A stretch of DNA of 64,000 nt from Woeseia sp. (GTDB taxonomy: Bacteria; Pseudomonadota; Gammaproteobacteria; Steroidobacterales; Woeseiaceae): contig JAJFKW010000001.1 in the NCBI GenBank assembly GCA_021773015.1, positions 1,719,305 to 1,783,304 of the forward strand. The letters are read 5' to 3'. This document shows positions 1 to 9,263 of this stretch, piece by piece. The position numbers and the translations under genes were made by a program. Position 1 is the stretch's first letter, and each line of letters begins with the position of its first letter. The notes beneath the pieces were generated by a model. That model saw only the letters and a list, made by a program, of their open reading frames with translations, was not told where the DNA came from and made no database searches.

Positions 1-1264
1 TCACGAAACTCACGTTCTCCAATAGGCGGATATCGTCGAGGGGGTTGCCCGCGATTGCGATAATATCCGCAAGTTTGCCTGCTTCCAGCGTACCGAGTTT
101 CTCGCCCCAACCTAGCATTTCTGCATTGACACGCGTTCCTGCCTGAATTGCTTCCATATTCGTCATACCAATTTCAGTTAGCGTCGCGAATTCACGCGCA
201 AATACATTGGCCGTATAACCCTGGCCGCCAAAATCTACGCCAACACCAATTTTGACACCTTGTTTGTGTGCCTTCGTCAACCAGCTTATCCAGACCGGCC
301 GTTCGTGCTCAACATAGTACGTATTACGATCATCCTCTCGAAGGGTTCCCTCATCCTCGTAGTAGTCACCGATATAGATGGTTGGGATGAGCCAAGTACC
401 GCGCTTTTTCATTAATTGGATGACTTCGTCATCCAGAAACGTTCCATGTTCAATACTTCTCACTCCAGCCAACACTGCCTGTTTGATGCCAGCGGTTGCA
501 TGTGCATGCGCCATTACGGGAACACCCTGGCGATCAGCCTCGTTTACCAATGACTGAAATTCTTCCGGGCTAAATGAAACGTTCTTTGGGCTATCGCCAA
601 CGGATAGGTACGCCCCCGTCGCCAATACTTTAATCCAGTCAGAGCCATACTTGATTTCGGTACGCACCGCTTTTCGAATCTCGTCGACACCATCTACGAC
701 CAACCCGTCCGCGATCAAAGATTGCTCTGGAGAAGCGTAGTTGATATCGCCACCACCGCCGGTGATAGAGATATAGTGCGATGCAACAGCCATTCTCGGG
801 CCAACGATGAAACCCTCGTCAATTGTGCGTTTGATATCAACAGCGCCGTAGAACACATCACCGTCACCGGCAACCCGTACACCGGTCCATCCGGCCTGCA
901 GCAGTTTCTGTAAGAAAGCCGCAGCACGGAGCGACTTATAGGCCGACGATTGGTTTAGATGCAAAGACTGATAGTCGCCGGATGAAAGTAGCGGATGCGC
1001 ATGTGCGTCGATCATCCCCGCCATCAGCGTGGCATCGCCGAGCTCAATTATGCGTGCATTTTCCGGCGGAATTTTTTGCTCGCCTACGCTGACGATTCGA
1101 TCGCCTTCAACGACAATCGCTGCACCTTCCAGCGCATGGGCCGAGTCGCCGACGATAATTCGGTCTGCCCGAATAACGATCACTTCGCCAAGCGTCGTTA
1201 ACGGCATTAGACAAAGCGGAAGAATCAATAATCGTTGGATGAAATCTGTCTTAGGATGTGACAC
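1..1264 (-). CDS. Secreted amidohydrolase-family protein, C-terminus cut by window edge
   Basis: About 421 residues are visible; the stop lies outside the window. A GTG at 1262-1264 is the best start: GGAGA sits a few bases upstream and the first ~25 residues form a hydrophobic signal sequence. Typical amidohydrolase metal-binding elements follow in order: an HAHP motif after the N-terminal beta sandwich, a DWIKV lysine segment (position of the carbamylated lysine in this superfamily), a MAHAHA motif and a SIEHGT motif, then a GVDFGG segment near the C-terminal third. This is the layout of imidazolonepropionase-like and Xaa-Pro/Xaa-Arg dipeptidase-like enzymes, which hydrolyse cyclic amides or C-terminal dipeptides. 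The signal sequence suggests periplasmic peptide or amide hydrolysis. The substrate cannot be read from sequence. Confidence 0.85.
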   Translation of the reverse strand, partial: MSHPKTDFIQRLLILPLCLMPLTTLGEVIVIRADRIIVGDSAHALEGAAIVVEGDRIVSVGEQKIPPENARIIELGDATLMAGMIDAHAHPLLSSGDYQSLHLNQSSAYKSLRAAAFLQKLLQAGWTGVRVAGDGDVFYGAVDIKRTIDEGFIVGPRMAVASHYISITGGGGDINYASPEQSLIADGLVVDGVDEIRKAVRTEIKYGSDWIKVLATGAYLSVGDSPKNVSFSPEEFQSLVNEADRQGVPVMAHAHATAGIKQAVLAGVRSIEHGTFLDDEVIQLMKKRGTWLIPTIYIGDYYEDEGTLREDDRNTYYVEHERPVWISWLTKAHKQGVKIGVGVDFGGQGYTANVFAREFATLTEIGMTNMEAIQAGTRVNAEMLGWGEKLGTLEAGKLADIIAIAGNPLDDIRLLENVSFV

Positions 1265-1310
1265 TAGTTTCTCCAGCTAAAGCTCATGCGAAATAATCCG
1301 TGATGACGGC

Positions 1311-2594
1311 TCACGTAAACGCCGAAAGCGTTTCATCAAGAATGTCCAGCATATAGCTCGCCTGCTCGATTGACAGCACCATTGGCGGTCTAATTTTAAG
1401 AATATTTGCGTGAACACCGATTGAGCCAACGAGGACTCCGCGATTTTTTAGTCCGTCGACAATATTTCGGGTAAGCGCTGTCGCCGGAGTACGCTGGTCT
1501 CTGTCAGACACTAGTTCGACGACCACAAACAGGCCGCGCCCCCGCACATCGCCAATGATGCTGTGCTTTTCAGCTAACGAACGTAATCCGTCAATGATAT
1601 GTGCACCGACCAACTTTGCGTTCGCTTACAGCGCTTCCGATTCGATAACGTCCAATACTGCAAGACCGGCGGCCATGGCGACGGGGCTGCCGCCAAATGT
1701 ATTGAAGTAACCTTCGGTAGCGGAAAACTTATCAAGCAATCGTCGCTGCGCGATGACGCCAGAAAGCGGGTAGCCATTGCCCATCGGCTTCCCAAGCGTG
1801 ACGATATCCGGCACGACGTCGTCAGCCTCGAAGCCCCAAAATGTCTCACCCATACGCCCAAAGCCCGGTTGAACTTCATCAGCAATAAAAATGCCTCCGG
1901 CGTCGCGCACGATTTTTGCGGCAGCGGACAAATAGCCGGCAGGTAAATTAATCACGCCGCTACTCGACATGATCGTATCAATCATGAATGCTGCGAGACG
2001 CACGCCGCGCCCTTGCAGGGTCTCAATAGCAACTTGCAAACAATCTGCGCATTCTTGCGCCGCACCTTCGCCGGCATATTGACCGCGGAAAGTGTCTGGG
2101 AAGGGTACGGTCACAATGTAGTCAGGAATTTCTGGCTCAGCAATATCCTCGGTCGAAATTTCGTAGGTCGCTTTGCTATTTCCATGGTATGCATGCTGCG
2201 CAACAATAAACCCTGTACCACCGGTGCTGCTTCTAGCAATACGCATCGCAAGTTCGTTTGCCTCGCTGCCCGTGCAGGCAAACATCGCAGTATCGAGCTC
2301 GACGGGAAATTTTGCGGTTAGTCTTTTCGCATACTGCAGCACGCGTTCGTGCAAATATCTGGTATGCGTATTTAGCGTCGATAGCTGCTCAGTTATCGCA
2401 GCAACCACACGCGGGTGGCAGTGCCCGACATGCGGAACATTATTATACATATCGAGATACTTGCGGCCATCGGCATCAAACAACCAAATGCCCTCGCCTC
2501 GAACAATATGCAACGGCTCTGCGTAGAAAAGCCGGTACGCGGATCCGAGGAGATCCACGCGACGCTCTAGCAAATTCGCGTCAGAATCTTTCAC
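1311..2594 (-). pseudogene. Class III PLP aminotransferase interrupted by an in-frame stop
   Basis: The frame is open from 2594 to 1629, meets TAA at 1628-1626, and continues in the same frame to a stop at 1311. Together it encodes 427 residues, the normal size for a class III aminotransferase. The N-terminal part has the YNNVPHVGHCHP segment, a GSEANE cofactor motif, a DEVQPGFGR motif and the PLP lysine in a TLGKPMGNG motif. The C-terminal part has the VRGRGLF segment typical of the family's last domain. At the stop the context is EAL-stop-ANAKLVGAH; relatives usually have Gln there, so CAA to TAA is the simplest explanation. Closest in style are AGXT2-like/ethanolamine-phosphate phospho-lyase relatives. 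The broken enzyme lacks its C-terminal domain and is probably inactive unless the stop is read through or is a sequencing error. Confidence 0.8.
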
Positions 2595-2664
2595 TTGATC
2601 GCAACATTGTCTGCACTTGACAGCGAAAAGTGACCAGCGAACGCTCTAATGTTCCTGGTAACCG

Positions 2665-3471
2665 CTATCCCGGATCACCGACACCCTCGTATTTTGTAAT
2701 GCGGCCCGCAACAATGCCAGAAACGAGCAAGAAAAGTGCCATGGAAAATAGAAACTCTGGATACATACGCATAATTCCACAGAAATATGTTGCTGCGAAA
2801 TTGAACCCTTGAAACGCGTTAATTACGACATTGTCTCGCTTACGAATTTTTGGAAAGCGGATCGTCGATACCATGCCCAAAGCAAGTACGAACAAAGCGA
2901 CCGGGATATACAATTTCAGAGGCAGCCCAGCGGCGACTTCCGGATACTTTGCAAGCAGGATAATCGCTGTTGACATTAAACCACCGCCGGCTGCCGTGAT
3001 AGGAATTCCTGCAAACCAGCCAGTACTCGGTGTTCCGGTCGATAGATTAAATCGCGCCAATCGACTTGCGCCGGCAAGTACGAAAACGCCGATCGCCAAC
3101 AGCAGCACCAAGAAGGAATGACTACCAGGAACGACACCGCCCAATTGCATGCCAGCTTGTAGCGCGAGCATGCCGGGCGCAACGCCAAAAGCCACCAGGT
3201 CTGCCATAGAGTCGAACTCGGCGCCAAAATCGGATGTTGCGTTTAACATACGCGCGGCGAGACCATCGAGCACATCGAGCAAGCCGCACCAAACAATCAT
3301 CCAACCAGCAAGCTCCAGATCGCCGAGCATACCGGTGACGATCGAACCCAGTCCGAGTAATAAGCTTGCCGCAGTGAAGCTGTTCGGTATTCCGTAGCGA
3401 AGCGCTTTCTTCAAGGATGCATATCCCTTCTTATTATTATCGTAAGCACATTTTGCATCGCAGGATGCCAA
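2665..3471 (-). CDS. pssA: CDP-diacylglycerol-serine O-phosphatidyltransferase
   Basis: The 268-residue integral membrane enzyme makes phosphatidylserine from CDP-diacylglycerol and serine, the first step toward phosphatidylethanolamine. The CDP-alcohol phosphatidyltransferase motif is complete: DVLDG, then AAR, then DFGAEFDS and a final Asp (D-x2-DG-x2-AR-x8-G-x3-D-x3-D), about residues 66-91. About six to eight membrane segments follow an N-terminal charged stretch. Length and motif fit the subclass II PssA of Gram-negative and Gram-positive bacteria rather than the E. coli PLD-type enzyme. It is followed downstream by the disrupted aminotransferase on the same strand, 70 bases away. Confidence 0.92.
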   Translation of the reverse strand: MASCDAKCAYDNNKKGYASLKKALRYGIPNSFTAASLLLGLGSIVTGMLGDLELAGWMIVWCGLLDVLDGLAARMLNATSDFGAEFDSMADLVAFGVAPGMLALQAGMQLGGVVPGSHSFLVLLLAIGVFVLAGASRLARFNLSTGTPSTGWFAGIPITAAGGGLMSTAIILLAKYPEVAAGLPLKLYIPVALFVLALGMVSTIRFPKIRKRDNVVINAFQGFNFAATYFCGIMRMYPEFLFSMALFLLVSGIVAGRITKYEGVGDPG

Positions 3472-3628
3472 TTGGCCAGAGCGGCAGCGATTTGTGGCCG
3501 CGCGCCGACCCGAAGGTCACCGCCTTTTGTGCAATATGCGCGGATTACGCGCCAAAATTCCGCCCTAGGTTTAGTTTCATTTTGCCATCGATATTGGGTG
3601 ACTTCGCGCGAATCGCCGACAAGTATTC

Positions 3629-4453
3629 TTATTGGCCCCAAATTCCCAGGGGGCCGCTAGCCACCTGAACCTGCATCGGTTGACCATCGCGCACAAAATC
3701 AATTACCACTGTCTGACCGGGCGCATTGCGCATCACTGTGCGATTAAACTCGCCCATATTGAACACCCGTTGCCCCGCATAACTGGTAATCCTATCCCCA
3801 ACTCGTAGACCGACATCGAACGCGGGTGAATTTTGCATCACACCTGCCACTGATATCCTTGTTGGCTGCCCGTTGGCGGACAAATATTTTTCGTAGTTGT
3901 TGTCTCCCAATTCTTCGCGCATCACGTCATAAACCGACCTGCCCCTGTCTGGGTCAGCATCGGAAGAAACGTTATGTTGCGCGAGATAGCGAGCTCGTAA
4001 GCCCGCCATTTGCACTTCAGATTCACGAAGTACGACTCTATCCACCAGGGCCGCGTCCATGCCTGCTTCAAGCAACCTCGTTCTGCGCGCTTCTGTCGAG
4101 AAAAAATTGCGTACCGTGTTTCGTCGCCGCGCCACCGCATCCGTTGCGTTGTCGTCACCTGCCGAATTTTGAGCCGCCGCCGGCAATGTTTCGTCGAGCC
4201 GCATCAGCTCTTCAGTCAATACCATCACTTCATTTTGCAGAAGTTGACGTGCCTCCCGCTCAGTCATGATTGCGCCTTCCAATGCGGCGATTCTCTTCGC
4301 GAGCGGCGCTGACACATTAAATTCAGCGACAAGCGTTGTCGGCGTTAGGTCGACGCCGCTGCCACTCACGTCGTCATCCCATGGTTGCAGGATGGCAAGC
4401 GCGCTTCCTGTCACGACCAGGGCAAGCGCAATAAATATCGGCAATTTCACCAT
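3629..4453 (-). CDS. Membrane-anchored or secreted PDZ-domain protein
   Basis: 274 residues. The first ~20 residues are a hydrophobic signal or anchor. Residues ~45-90 are rich in Glu/Leu/Arg and probably helical or coiled coil. Residues ~185-270 form a PDZ domain, seen in NSPAFDVGLRVGDRI, the core ligand-groove pattern, followed by GQTVVIDFVRDGQPM. No protease triad is visible, so this is not an HtrA-type protease; it more resembles a stand-alone PDZ scaffold or regulator in the periplasm. A Ser/Asn-rich linker separates the helical and PDZ parts. No function can be assigned beyond peptide binding. Confidence 0.75.
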   Translation of the reverse strand: MVKLPIFIALALVVTGSALAILQPWDDDVSGSGVDLTPTTLVAEFNVSAPLAKRIAALEGAIMTEREARQLLQNEVMVLTEELMRLDETLPAAAQNSAGDDNATDAVARRRNTVRNFFSTEARRTRLLEAGMDAALVDRVVLRESEVQMAGLRARYLAQHNVSSDADPDRGRSVYDVMREELGDNNYEKYLSANGQPTRISVAGVMQNSPAFDVGLRVGDRITSYAGQRVFNMGEFNRTVMRNAPGQTVVIDFVRDGQPMQVQVASGPLGIWGQ

Positions 4454-4657
4454 TAGATCCTCGCTCTACGGCTTACGCGGATCGAATGACCCACGGCGGC
4501 GTTGCGATCGACGGTAACAACATTGTGTTGGATTCAAAATCGCTACTTCGGTTCCCAAAACTTTTTACAGCGTAGGTTGTGAGATGCTGTTTAACTAGGC
4601 ACAAAACTCACAAAAATCTAAGAATTCTGGCTACCAGCCAAACGCCCGTTGCACCGC

Positions 4658-6199
4658 TCACTCTGCGATTCGCGCTGTCGTTATCCGCACGGGACAATTA
4701 CTGCCGGCTTGGTATGGCCCCAGGCGTGTGTTGACGGACGTGACCTGTCCCGCTCCGAGCGGCGACGAAACCCGACGCGTATCCTGGCGCGCACTACCGT
4801 CCTGATCGGTATGCTCCACGACAAACGCAACGTCCTTGATTGCTACGCCCGTGTTATTTTTGATCGAGACAACGAGATTTCCGCTACTATCCGGATCGCA
4901 ACGCTTCAGCACATATTTTTGCGGATTGTTTGCTAAATCCAATTTAGCCAATTCGATTTGCGCAGCCACGGCAACATCGCCCTTGCCACTGGCAATTTTC
5001 TCAAAATATTCAATCGCAGCCTTTTTGTTGCCTTGCGTAGCGGCAATTGACCCTAACGAATAATACGCAACAGATGTTGGCAGCAGTGAATTGCTGGCTT
5101 GCAAATCATTTGTAGCGGCGGCGTAATTTTTCAGCACTTCGTTGGCGCGGCCGCGTTGCAACCGATAGTAAAAATAATCGTCACGGCGGCGAATTGCGCT
5201 GTCGTAATTCGTCACCGCCATTTTGTATTCCTTATTGAGTAATCGCGAGTCACCGCGAAGCGCGTAAAAGTTTGCCTCTCCGGGAAACATCTTGATTGCC
5301 GTATTGGCTTTCTCGATTGCTTTTTCGGCATCACCTTCACTCAAATACTTTCTGCCCTCCTCATAAGTGTCGTAAGCGGGCTTCGCAGCCAAGGTCTTTT
5401 TCATTGCAGCCACATAGCGATCAGCGCCTAACTCTCCGCCCGCCGGAAGCGTCGTCGCCGTCTTAATATTTTCCGCAACACGTTTTTGTGACGGTGGATG
5501 GCTGGCAAATAATCCGCTCAGCCAATCTTGCCGACGGCCCTCACTTAAGCGAACGAAGGTTTTTTGCAGTGACACTGCACCTTGCGGGTCGTACCCCGCG
5601 CGCGACATGTAACTCATACCGTACTTATCCGACTCAAGCTCGGCACCCTGCCCATAGCGCTGGGTGATCAGTTGCGCGCCGAGATTTGCACCGCCTCTCG
5701 CAATGTCTCCGTATTCGCTGCCCGAGGTCGCAACAGCGGCACCCAACAGAAGTCCCTGTAACACCATACTTCGTCCCTGGCGTTGCGAGGTGTGTCCTGC
5801 CGCCGCGTGTACGACTTCGTGTCCGAGCACTGCAGCAAGCTCAGCTTCCGATTTGAGTTCCACCAATAGACCGCGATTAATTGAGATTTTTCCGCCCGGC
5901 AGTGCCCATGCATTCGGCACCGAACTATTGAGCACATGAAATTCGTAGGGCAGATCGTTATCGCTAACAGCCGCGAGCCTGCCGCCGACTTGCTGAACGT
6001 AGGTCGTCAATGCGGGGTCGACATCGTAGTCCCCACCCTCCACTTGCCGCATCGGCGCGTAATTTTGCTGCCCTACCTGGATCTCCTGACTACGACTCAT
6101 GCCGACTAGTTGAGTCTTACCTGTAACCGGGTTTACGGCGCAGCCGGAAACGACGAAATACAGGAGTGCGGAGAGGAGGATGCGATAATAAATGGTCAT
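4658..6199 (-). CDS. M48-family zinc metalloprotease lipoprotein with TPR-like repeats
   Basis: The 513-residue reading from ATG at 6199 is preferred because it begins the signal sequence directly and has GAGG just upstream. A lipobox ending at Cys20 (VVSGC) predicts an outer-membrane or periplasmic lipoprotein. The zinc site is HEVVH at residues 127-131 with AELESDKYG supplying the third ligand (Glu). From about residue 270 onward there are TPR-like helical repeats (KAIEKANTAIK, then further YYSLGSIAATQG-type units), as in the BepA/YfgC group that assists outer-membrane protein assembly. The C-terminal ~90 residues form a separate beta-rich region. The specific substrate is unknown. Confidence 0.85.
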   Translation of the reverse strand: MTIYYRILLSALLYFVVSGCAVNPVTGKTQLVGMSRSQEIQVGQQNYAPMRQVEGGDYDVDPALTTYVQQVGGRLAAVSDNDLPYEFHVLNSSVPNAWALPGGKISINRGLLVELKSEAELAAVLGHEVVHAAAGHTSQRQGRSMVLQGLLLGAAVATSGSEYGDIARGGANLGAQLITQRYGQGAELESDKYGMSYMSRAGYDPQGAVSLQKTFVRLSEGRRQDWLSGLFASHPPSQKRVAENIKTATTLPAGGELGADRYVAAMKKTLAAKPAYDTYEEGRKYLSEGDAEKAIEKANTAIKMFPGEANFYALRGDSRLLNKEYKMAVTNYDSAIRRRDDYFYYRLQRGRANEVLKNYAAATNDLQASNSLLPTSVAYYSLGSIAATQGNKKAAIEYFEKIASGKGDVAVAAQIELAKLDLANNPQKYVLKRCDPDSSGNLVVSIKNNTGVAIKDVAFVVEHTDQDGSARQDTRRVSSPLGAGQVTSVNTRLGPYQAGSNCPVRITTARIAE

Positions 6200-6368
6200 A
6201 TTGGGGCCTCGCCACGTTCGGAGCACCCAGAATATTATGCTCCGTCGCCGTATTCCAGGTTTTTGTTACAGCTGCATCGGCAAGATTGTCTAAATAGCGC
6301 AACGATTCGTTCGTTTGCCAGAGCCTGCCATGCGGATTGCAAGAAAATGTCGATTGATCGTAATGGGT

Positions 6369-6752
6369 TTAAGCCATCAGTGTGAGCTGTTTGCTCAATG
6401 CCACCATGACAATATAGGCAAACACGATCATCGCGCCCACAAAACTCACAGCCTGCTTTGCGGAGCGTGGTACAGCGCGAAGACAGGCCATCCCGATGCC
6501 GATGTAAGCTATCAGCGCCACGATTTTTCCAAGCAACCAGGGAATTTCGAACGGGTTGAGCCCCGCAACCAACAGCATGCCCAGTGCGCAGGCTAGCAAA
6601 ATAGTGTCGTTGATATGGGGCAGCACTCTTAGCATTCTTGATAAGGGCTTACCGGTCCGTGTATTTAACCAAGCGTAGCGGTAAATAAATAGCGACCCTG
6701 AAATCACAACACTCGTTACGTGTCCAATTTTGAGCATTTCATAGAGCGTCAT
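6369..6752 (-). CDS. SirB2-family membrane protein
   Basis: The ATG at 6752 gives 127 residues, the usual SirB2 length; a longer frame upstream to 6818 would add residues unlike the family. The chain has four hydrophobic segments, a short N-terminal LKIGHVTSVVISGSLF helix, and conserved-looking WLNTRTGKPLSRMLRVLPHIND. SirB2 proteins are small inner-membrane proteins of unknown biochemical role, often near heme or invasion-associated loci in enterobacteria. Here it lies divergent to hemN, 113 bases away, which is suggestive but not proof of a role in heme metabolism. Confidence 0.75.
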   Translation of the reverse strand: MTLYEMLKIGHVTSVVISGSLFIYRYAWLNTRTGKPLSRMLRVLPHINDTILLACALGMLLVAGLNPFEIPWLLGKIVALIAYIGIGMACLRAVPRSAKQAVSFVGAMIVFAYIVMVALSKQLTLMA

Positions 6753-6865
6753 CGCGCGTTTTGTCTCAAGTTCTGGACGATCTCTAAGTATATCTCCCAA
6801 TTTATACCGAGATGCCAATCAGGCAAATTGATCAACAGATTGCTTAGCTGAGCATTGGCACATTT

Positions 6866-8236
6866 ATGGCTATATCGCATTTCGAGCCCGACCTGATTCG
6901 TCGGTACAACGTTAACGGCCCACGTTACACGTCATATCCTACGGCAGACCAGTTTCGCGAAGGCGACTGGATCGCGGCATATGACAATGCGCTAGCGAAG
7001 GCCGATATCCGCGCACTGTCGCTATATCTACACATCCCATTTTGTTCCAAGATCTGCTTCTATTGTGCATGCAATAAAATCAACACGGCTAACCTCAAGC
7101 GCGCTGACTCCTACGTAAAACGACTGAAGCACGAGATGACACTGCACAGCCAGAGGATTGGCCGGCTGCATACCGTTGAGCAAGTACATTTTGGCGGCGG
7201 CACGCCCACGTTCTTAAGCGACGTTCAACTCACTACAATTTTTGACGCACTGCGCGACTACTTCAACCTAGCTGAGGACGACGACCGCGATTTTTCGATC
7301 GAGATCGATCCGCGCGATCTTGCACCACAACGTATTGATCATCTCGCAGCACTCGGCATCAACAGAATCAGCATTGGTGTCCAAGATTTTGATCCGGCCG
7401 TGCAGATTGCGGTTAACCGCATCCAATCTGTTGCAGAAACGCGCGCTATCGTTACTGCAGCTCGAAACAACGGTATTCGCTCAATCAATATTGACCTGAT
7501 CAATGGCTTGCCAAAGCAGACACTAGGTGGCTTTACCCAAACACTTTCGCAGGTGATTGAGTTATCGCCAGATCGCTTGTCGCTTTACAGTTATGCCCAT
7601 TTACCGCAACGATTCAAAACGCAAAGACAAATTAACGCAGATGACATTCCCTGCGCAGAAACAAAATTGAAATTGCTGGGTACCGCTGTCGAAATGCTGA
7701 CTGAAGCTGGGTACGAATATGTCGGTATGGATCATTTCGCAAAATCGTCGGATTCTTTGATAAGGGCACGTCGGCTAGGCACACTACACCGTAATTTCCA
7801 GGGCTACACGACGCACGCGCATTGTGAGCTTATCGGACTGGGCGTCAGCTCCATCGGGCAAGTCGGTCACACCTACGTTCAAAACGAGAAGACGCTGCAC
7901 GACTATTACAGTGCAATCGACTCGGACATGCTGGCCATTGCCCGCGGAACTCAAGTAAGCGATCGGGACGCAATCATCAAGTCAGTCATTCAGGATCTAA
8001 TGTGTCGATCTCTAGTCAATTTTACCGAATTTAGAACACGCACTGGGCTGATATTCGAGGATTACTTCAGGGACAGATGGCCCGAATTACTTAAACTACA
8101 GGATGATGGCCTGTTGCGAATTGAACCTGACACGCTCACCGTCACCAAACAGGGTCGTTACCTTGTGCGCATTATCTGCATGATATTCGATGCATATTTA
8201 CGCGACGGTTCTGAGAAGTTTTCTAAGGCGATTTAG
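6866..8236 (+). CDS. hemN: Oxygen-independent coproporphyrinogen III oxidase
   Basis: A 456-residue radical SAM enzyme that decarboxylates two propionates of coproporphyrinogen III to give protoporphyrinogen IX under low oxygen. The iron-sulfur motif is Cys60-x3-Cys64-x2-Cys67-x-Cys69 in a CSKICFYCAC segment; the last Cys is characteristic of true HemN. A GGGTP motif for SAM binding follows near residue 113, and YVGMDHFA near the middle is the HemN hallmark. The N-terminal start RRYNVNGPRYTSYPTA is also typical of HemN rather than HemW. Its nearness to the ccoNOQP operon fits microaerobic heme supply for the oxidase. Confidence 0.95.
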   Translation: MAISHFEPDLIRRYNVNGPRYTSYPTADQFREGDWIAAYDNALAKADIRALSLYLHIPFCSKICFYCACNKINTANLKRADSYVKRLKHEMTLHSQRIGRLHTVEQVHFGGGTPTFLSDVQLTTIFDALRDYFNLAEDDDRDFSIEIDPRDLAPQRIDHLAALGINRISIGVQDFDPAVQIAVNRIQSVAETRAIVTAARNNGIRSINIDLINGLPKQTLGGFTQTLSQVIELSPDRLSLYSYAHLPQRFKTQRQINADDIPCAETKLKLLGTAVEMLTEAGYEYVGMDHFAKSSDSLIRARRLGTLHRNFQGYTTHAHCELIGLGVSSIGQVGHTYVQNEKTLHDYYSAIDSDMLAIARGTQVSDRDAIIKSVIQDLMCRSLVNFTEFRTRTGLIFEDYFRDRWPELLKLQDDGLLRIEPDTLTVTKQGRYLVRIICMIFDAYLRDGSEKFSKAI

Positions 8237-8459
8237 GTCACGTGGAGTTAAAGCGGCGCCAATAACGGCAACCCGGCTAACCACCTCGCTGCGACACTGG
8301 CCCGGACGGTAACAGCATCAATCGCGGCTGCGCTCCCACAGAAGCGCTGCACCCAGTGATCGTCGCTAAACAATGTTTCGCTGGCAGCATTTGAATTACT
8401 GTCGGTGACATTGACGAATTTACGGCGATCTAGAGATTGCCCATTGCGACCGCTTAGTG

Positions 8460-8487
8460 CTAGCAGCCTTTTTCAACAAGCTGCTAG
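8460..8487 (-). terminator. Hairpin overlapping the carbonic anhydrase stop codon
   Basis: CTAGCAGC and GCTGCTAG form a perfect 8-bp stem with a 12-base loop. The stem includes the TAG stop of the carbonic anhydrase gene on the minus strand. There is no T-run after it on either strand, so it may be a weak terminator, an mRNA-stabilising stem or neutral. Confidence 0.4.
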
Positions 8488-8978
8488 TCAGAAACCTCGT
8501 TCAAAAGTCCCGTCTCAACGTCATAAACAAAACCGCGAATGCTGTCTTTGTGGGGAATGAACGGATTCGCTTTGATGCGTCGAACGGATTGCCGAACATC
8601 ACCTTCCGGATCATCGAAAGCTTCCAGAGCGAATGCTGGGCGTAGTCCAGTATCTTCCTCGATTTGAGATTTCAACGCATCGTCTTTGAAGGTCAGCATG
8701 CCGCAGTCGGTATGGTGGATCAGAACGATTTCTGTCGTTCCCAGAAGCCTCTGCGAAATTGCCAGCGATCGAATGACATCGTCAGTAGCCACGCCACCGG
8801 CGTTACGGATAACGTGGGCGTCACCTTCCTCTAAACCAAGCAATCGACCCGTCTCGATCCTCGCGTCCATGCAGGCCACAACAGCTATTTTCTTTGCCGG
8901 TGGCATTGGTTGGCCACCCTTCGTGAAATTGTCAGCATAGTCCTGGTTGGCTGTAATGAAGTCATCAGTAGCAGACAT
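8484..8978 (-). CDS. Beta-class carbonic anhydrase
   Basis: Interconverts CO2 and bicarbonate. The 164-residue form from ATG at 8978 is preferred over a frame starting 36 bases earlier. Zinc-site and active-site motifs are present: CMDAR (Cys36, Asp38, Arg40) and HHTDCG (His89, Cys92). At this size it belongs with the short beta-CA group of bacteria and archaea rather than the ~220-residue Can type. It is cytoplasmic, with no signal peptide. It stands alone between hemN and the cco operon; bicarbonate supply for carboxylation is the usual role. Regulation is not visible. Confidence 0.9.
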   Translation of the reverse strand: MSATDDFITANQDYADNFTKGGQPMPPAKKIAVVACMDARIETGRLLGLEEGDAHVIRNAGGVATDDVIRSLAISQRLLGTTEIVLIHHTDCGMLTFKDDALKSQIEEDTGLRPAFALEAFDDPEGDVRQSVRRIKANPFIPHKDSIRGFVYDVETGLLNEVSD

Positions 8979-9263
8979 CGTGTGTCTCTGGTAGTTGCTT
9001 TTTGGAATCGTCAAGGCTACTGGGGTCGAGCCCTTTGAGGAAATACCAGTTTGTTAGTCCGCCATTCCCAGCAGTGATGGTGCCGACATACATTGTCACT
9101 TGACCGACGCCGTATCAGCTTGTGAGTGGTATCCATCTGCGGCCCGTCAACAGGTTGAAGATCGTAATGGGTCAGTCGACAGCATTAGCGAAAGCGAGCT
9201 GCCAGACGTCCAGCAAGCAAATCAGCACTGGTGCCTACGGAATCGAACAGACGGCAGCGACCG

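Noticed and set aside
6781-6865. Possible FNR box upstream of hemN (TTGATCAA)
   Set aside because: The half-sites are adjacent without the 4-base spacer, so it does not fit the FNR consensus.
8237-8459. Open minus-strand stretch after the carbonic anhydrase
   Set aside because: Open for about 70 codons but has no start codon or motif; likely chance.
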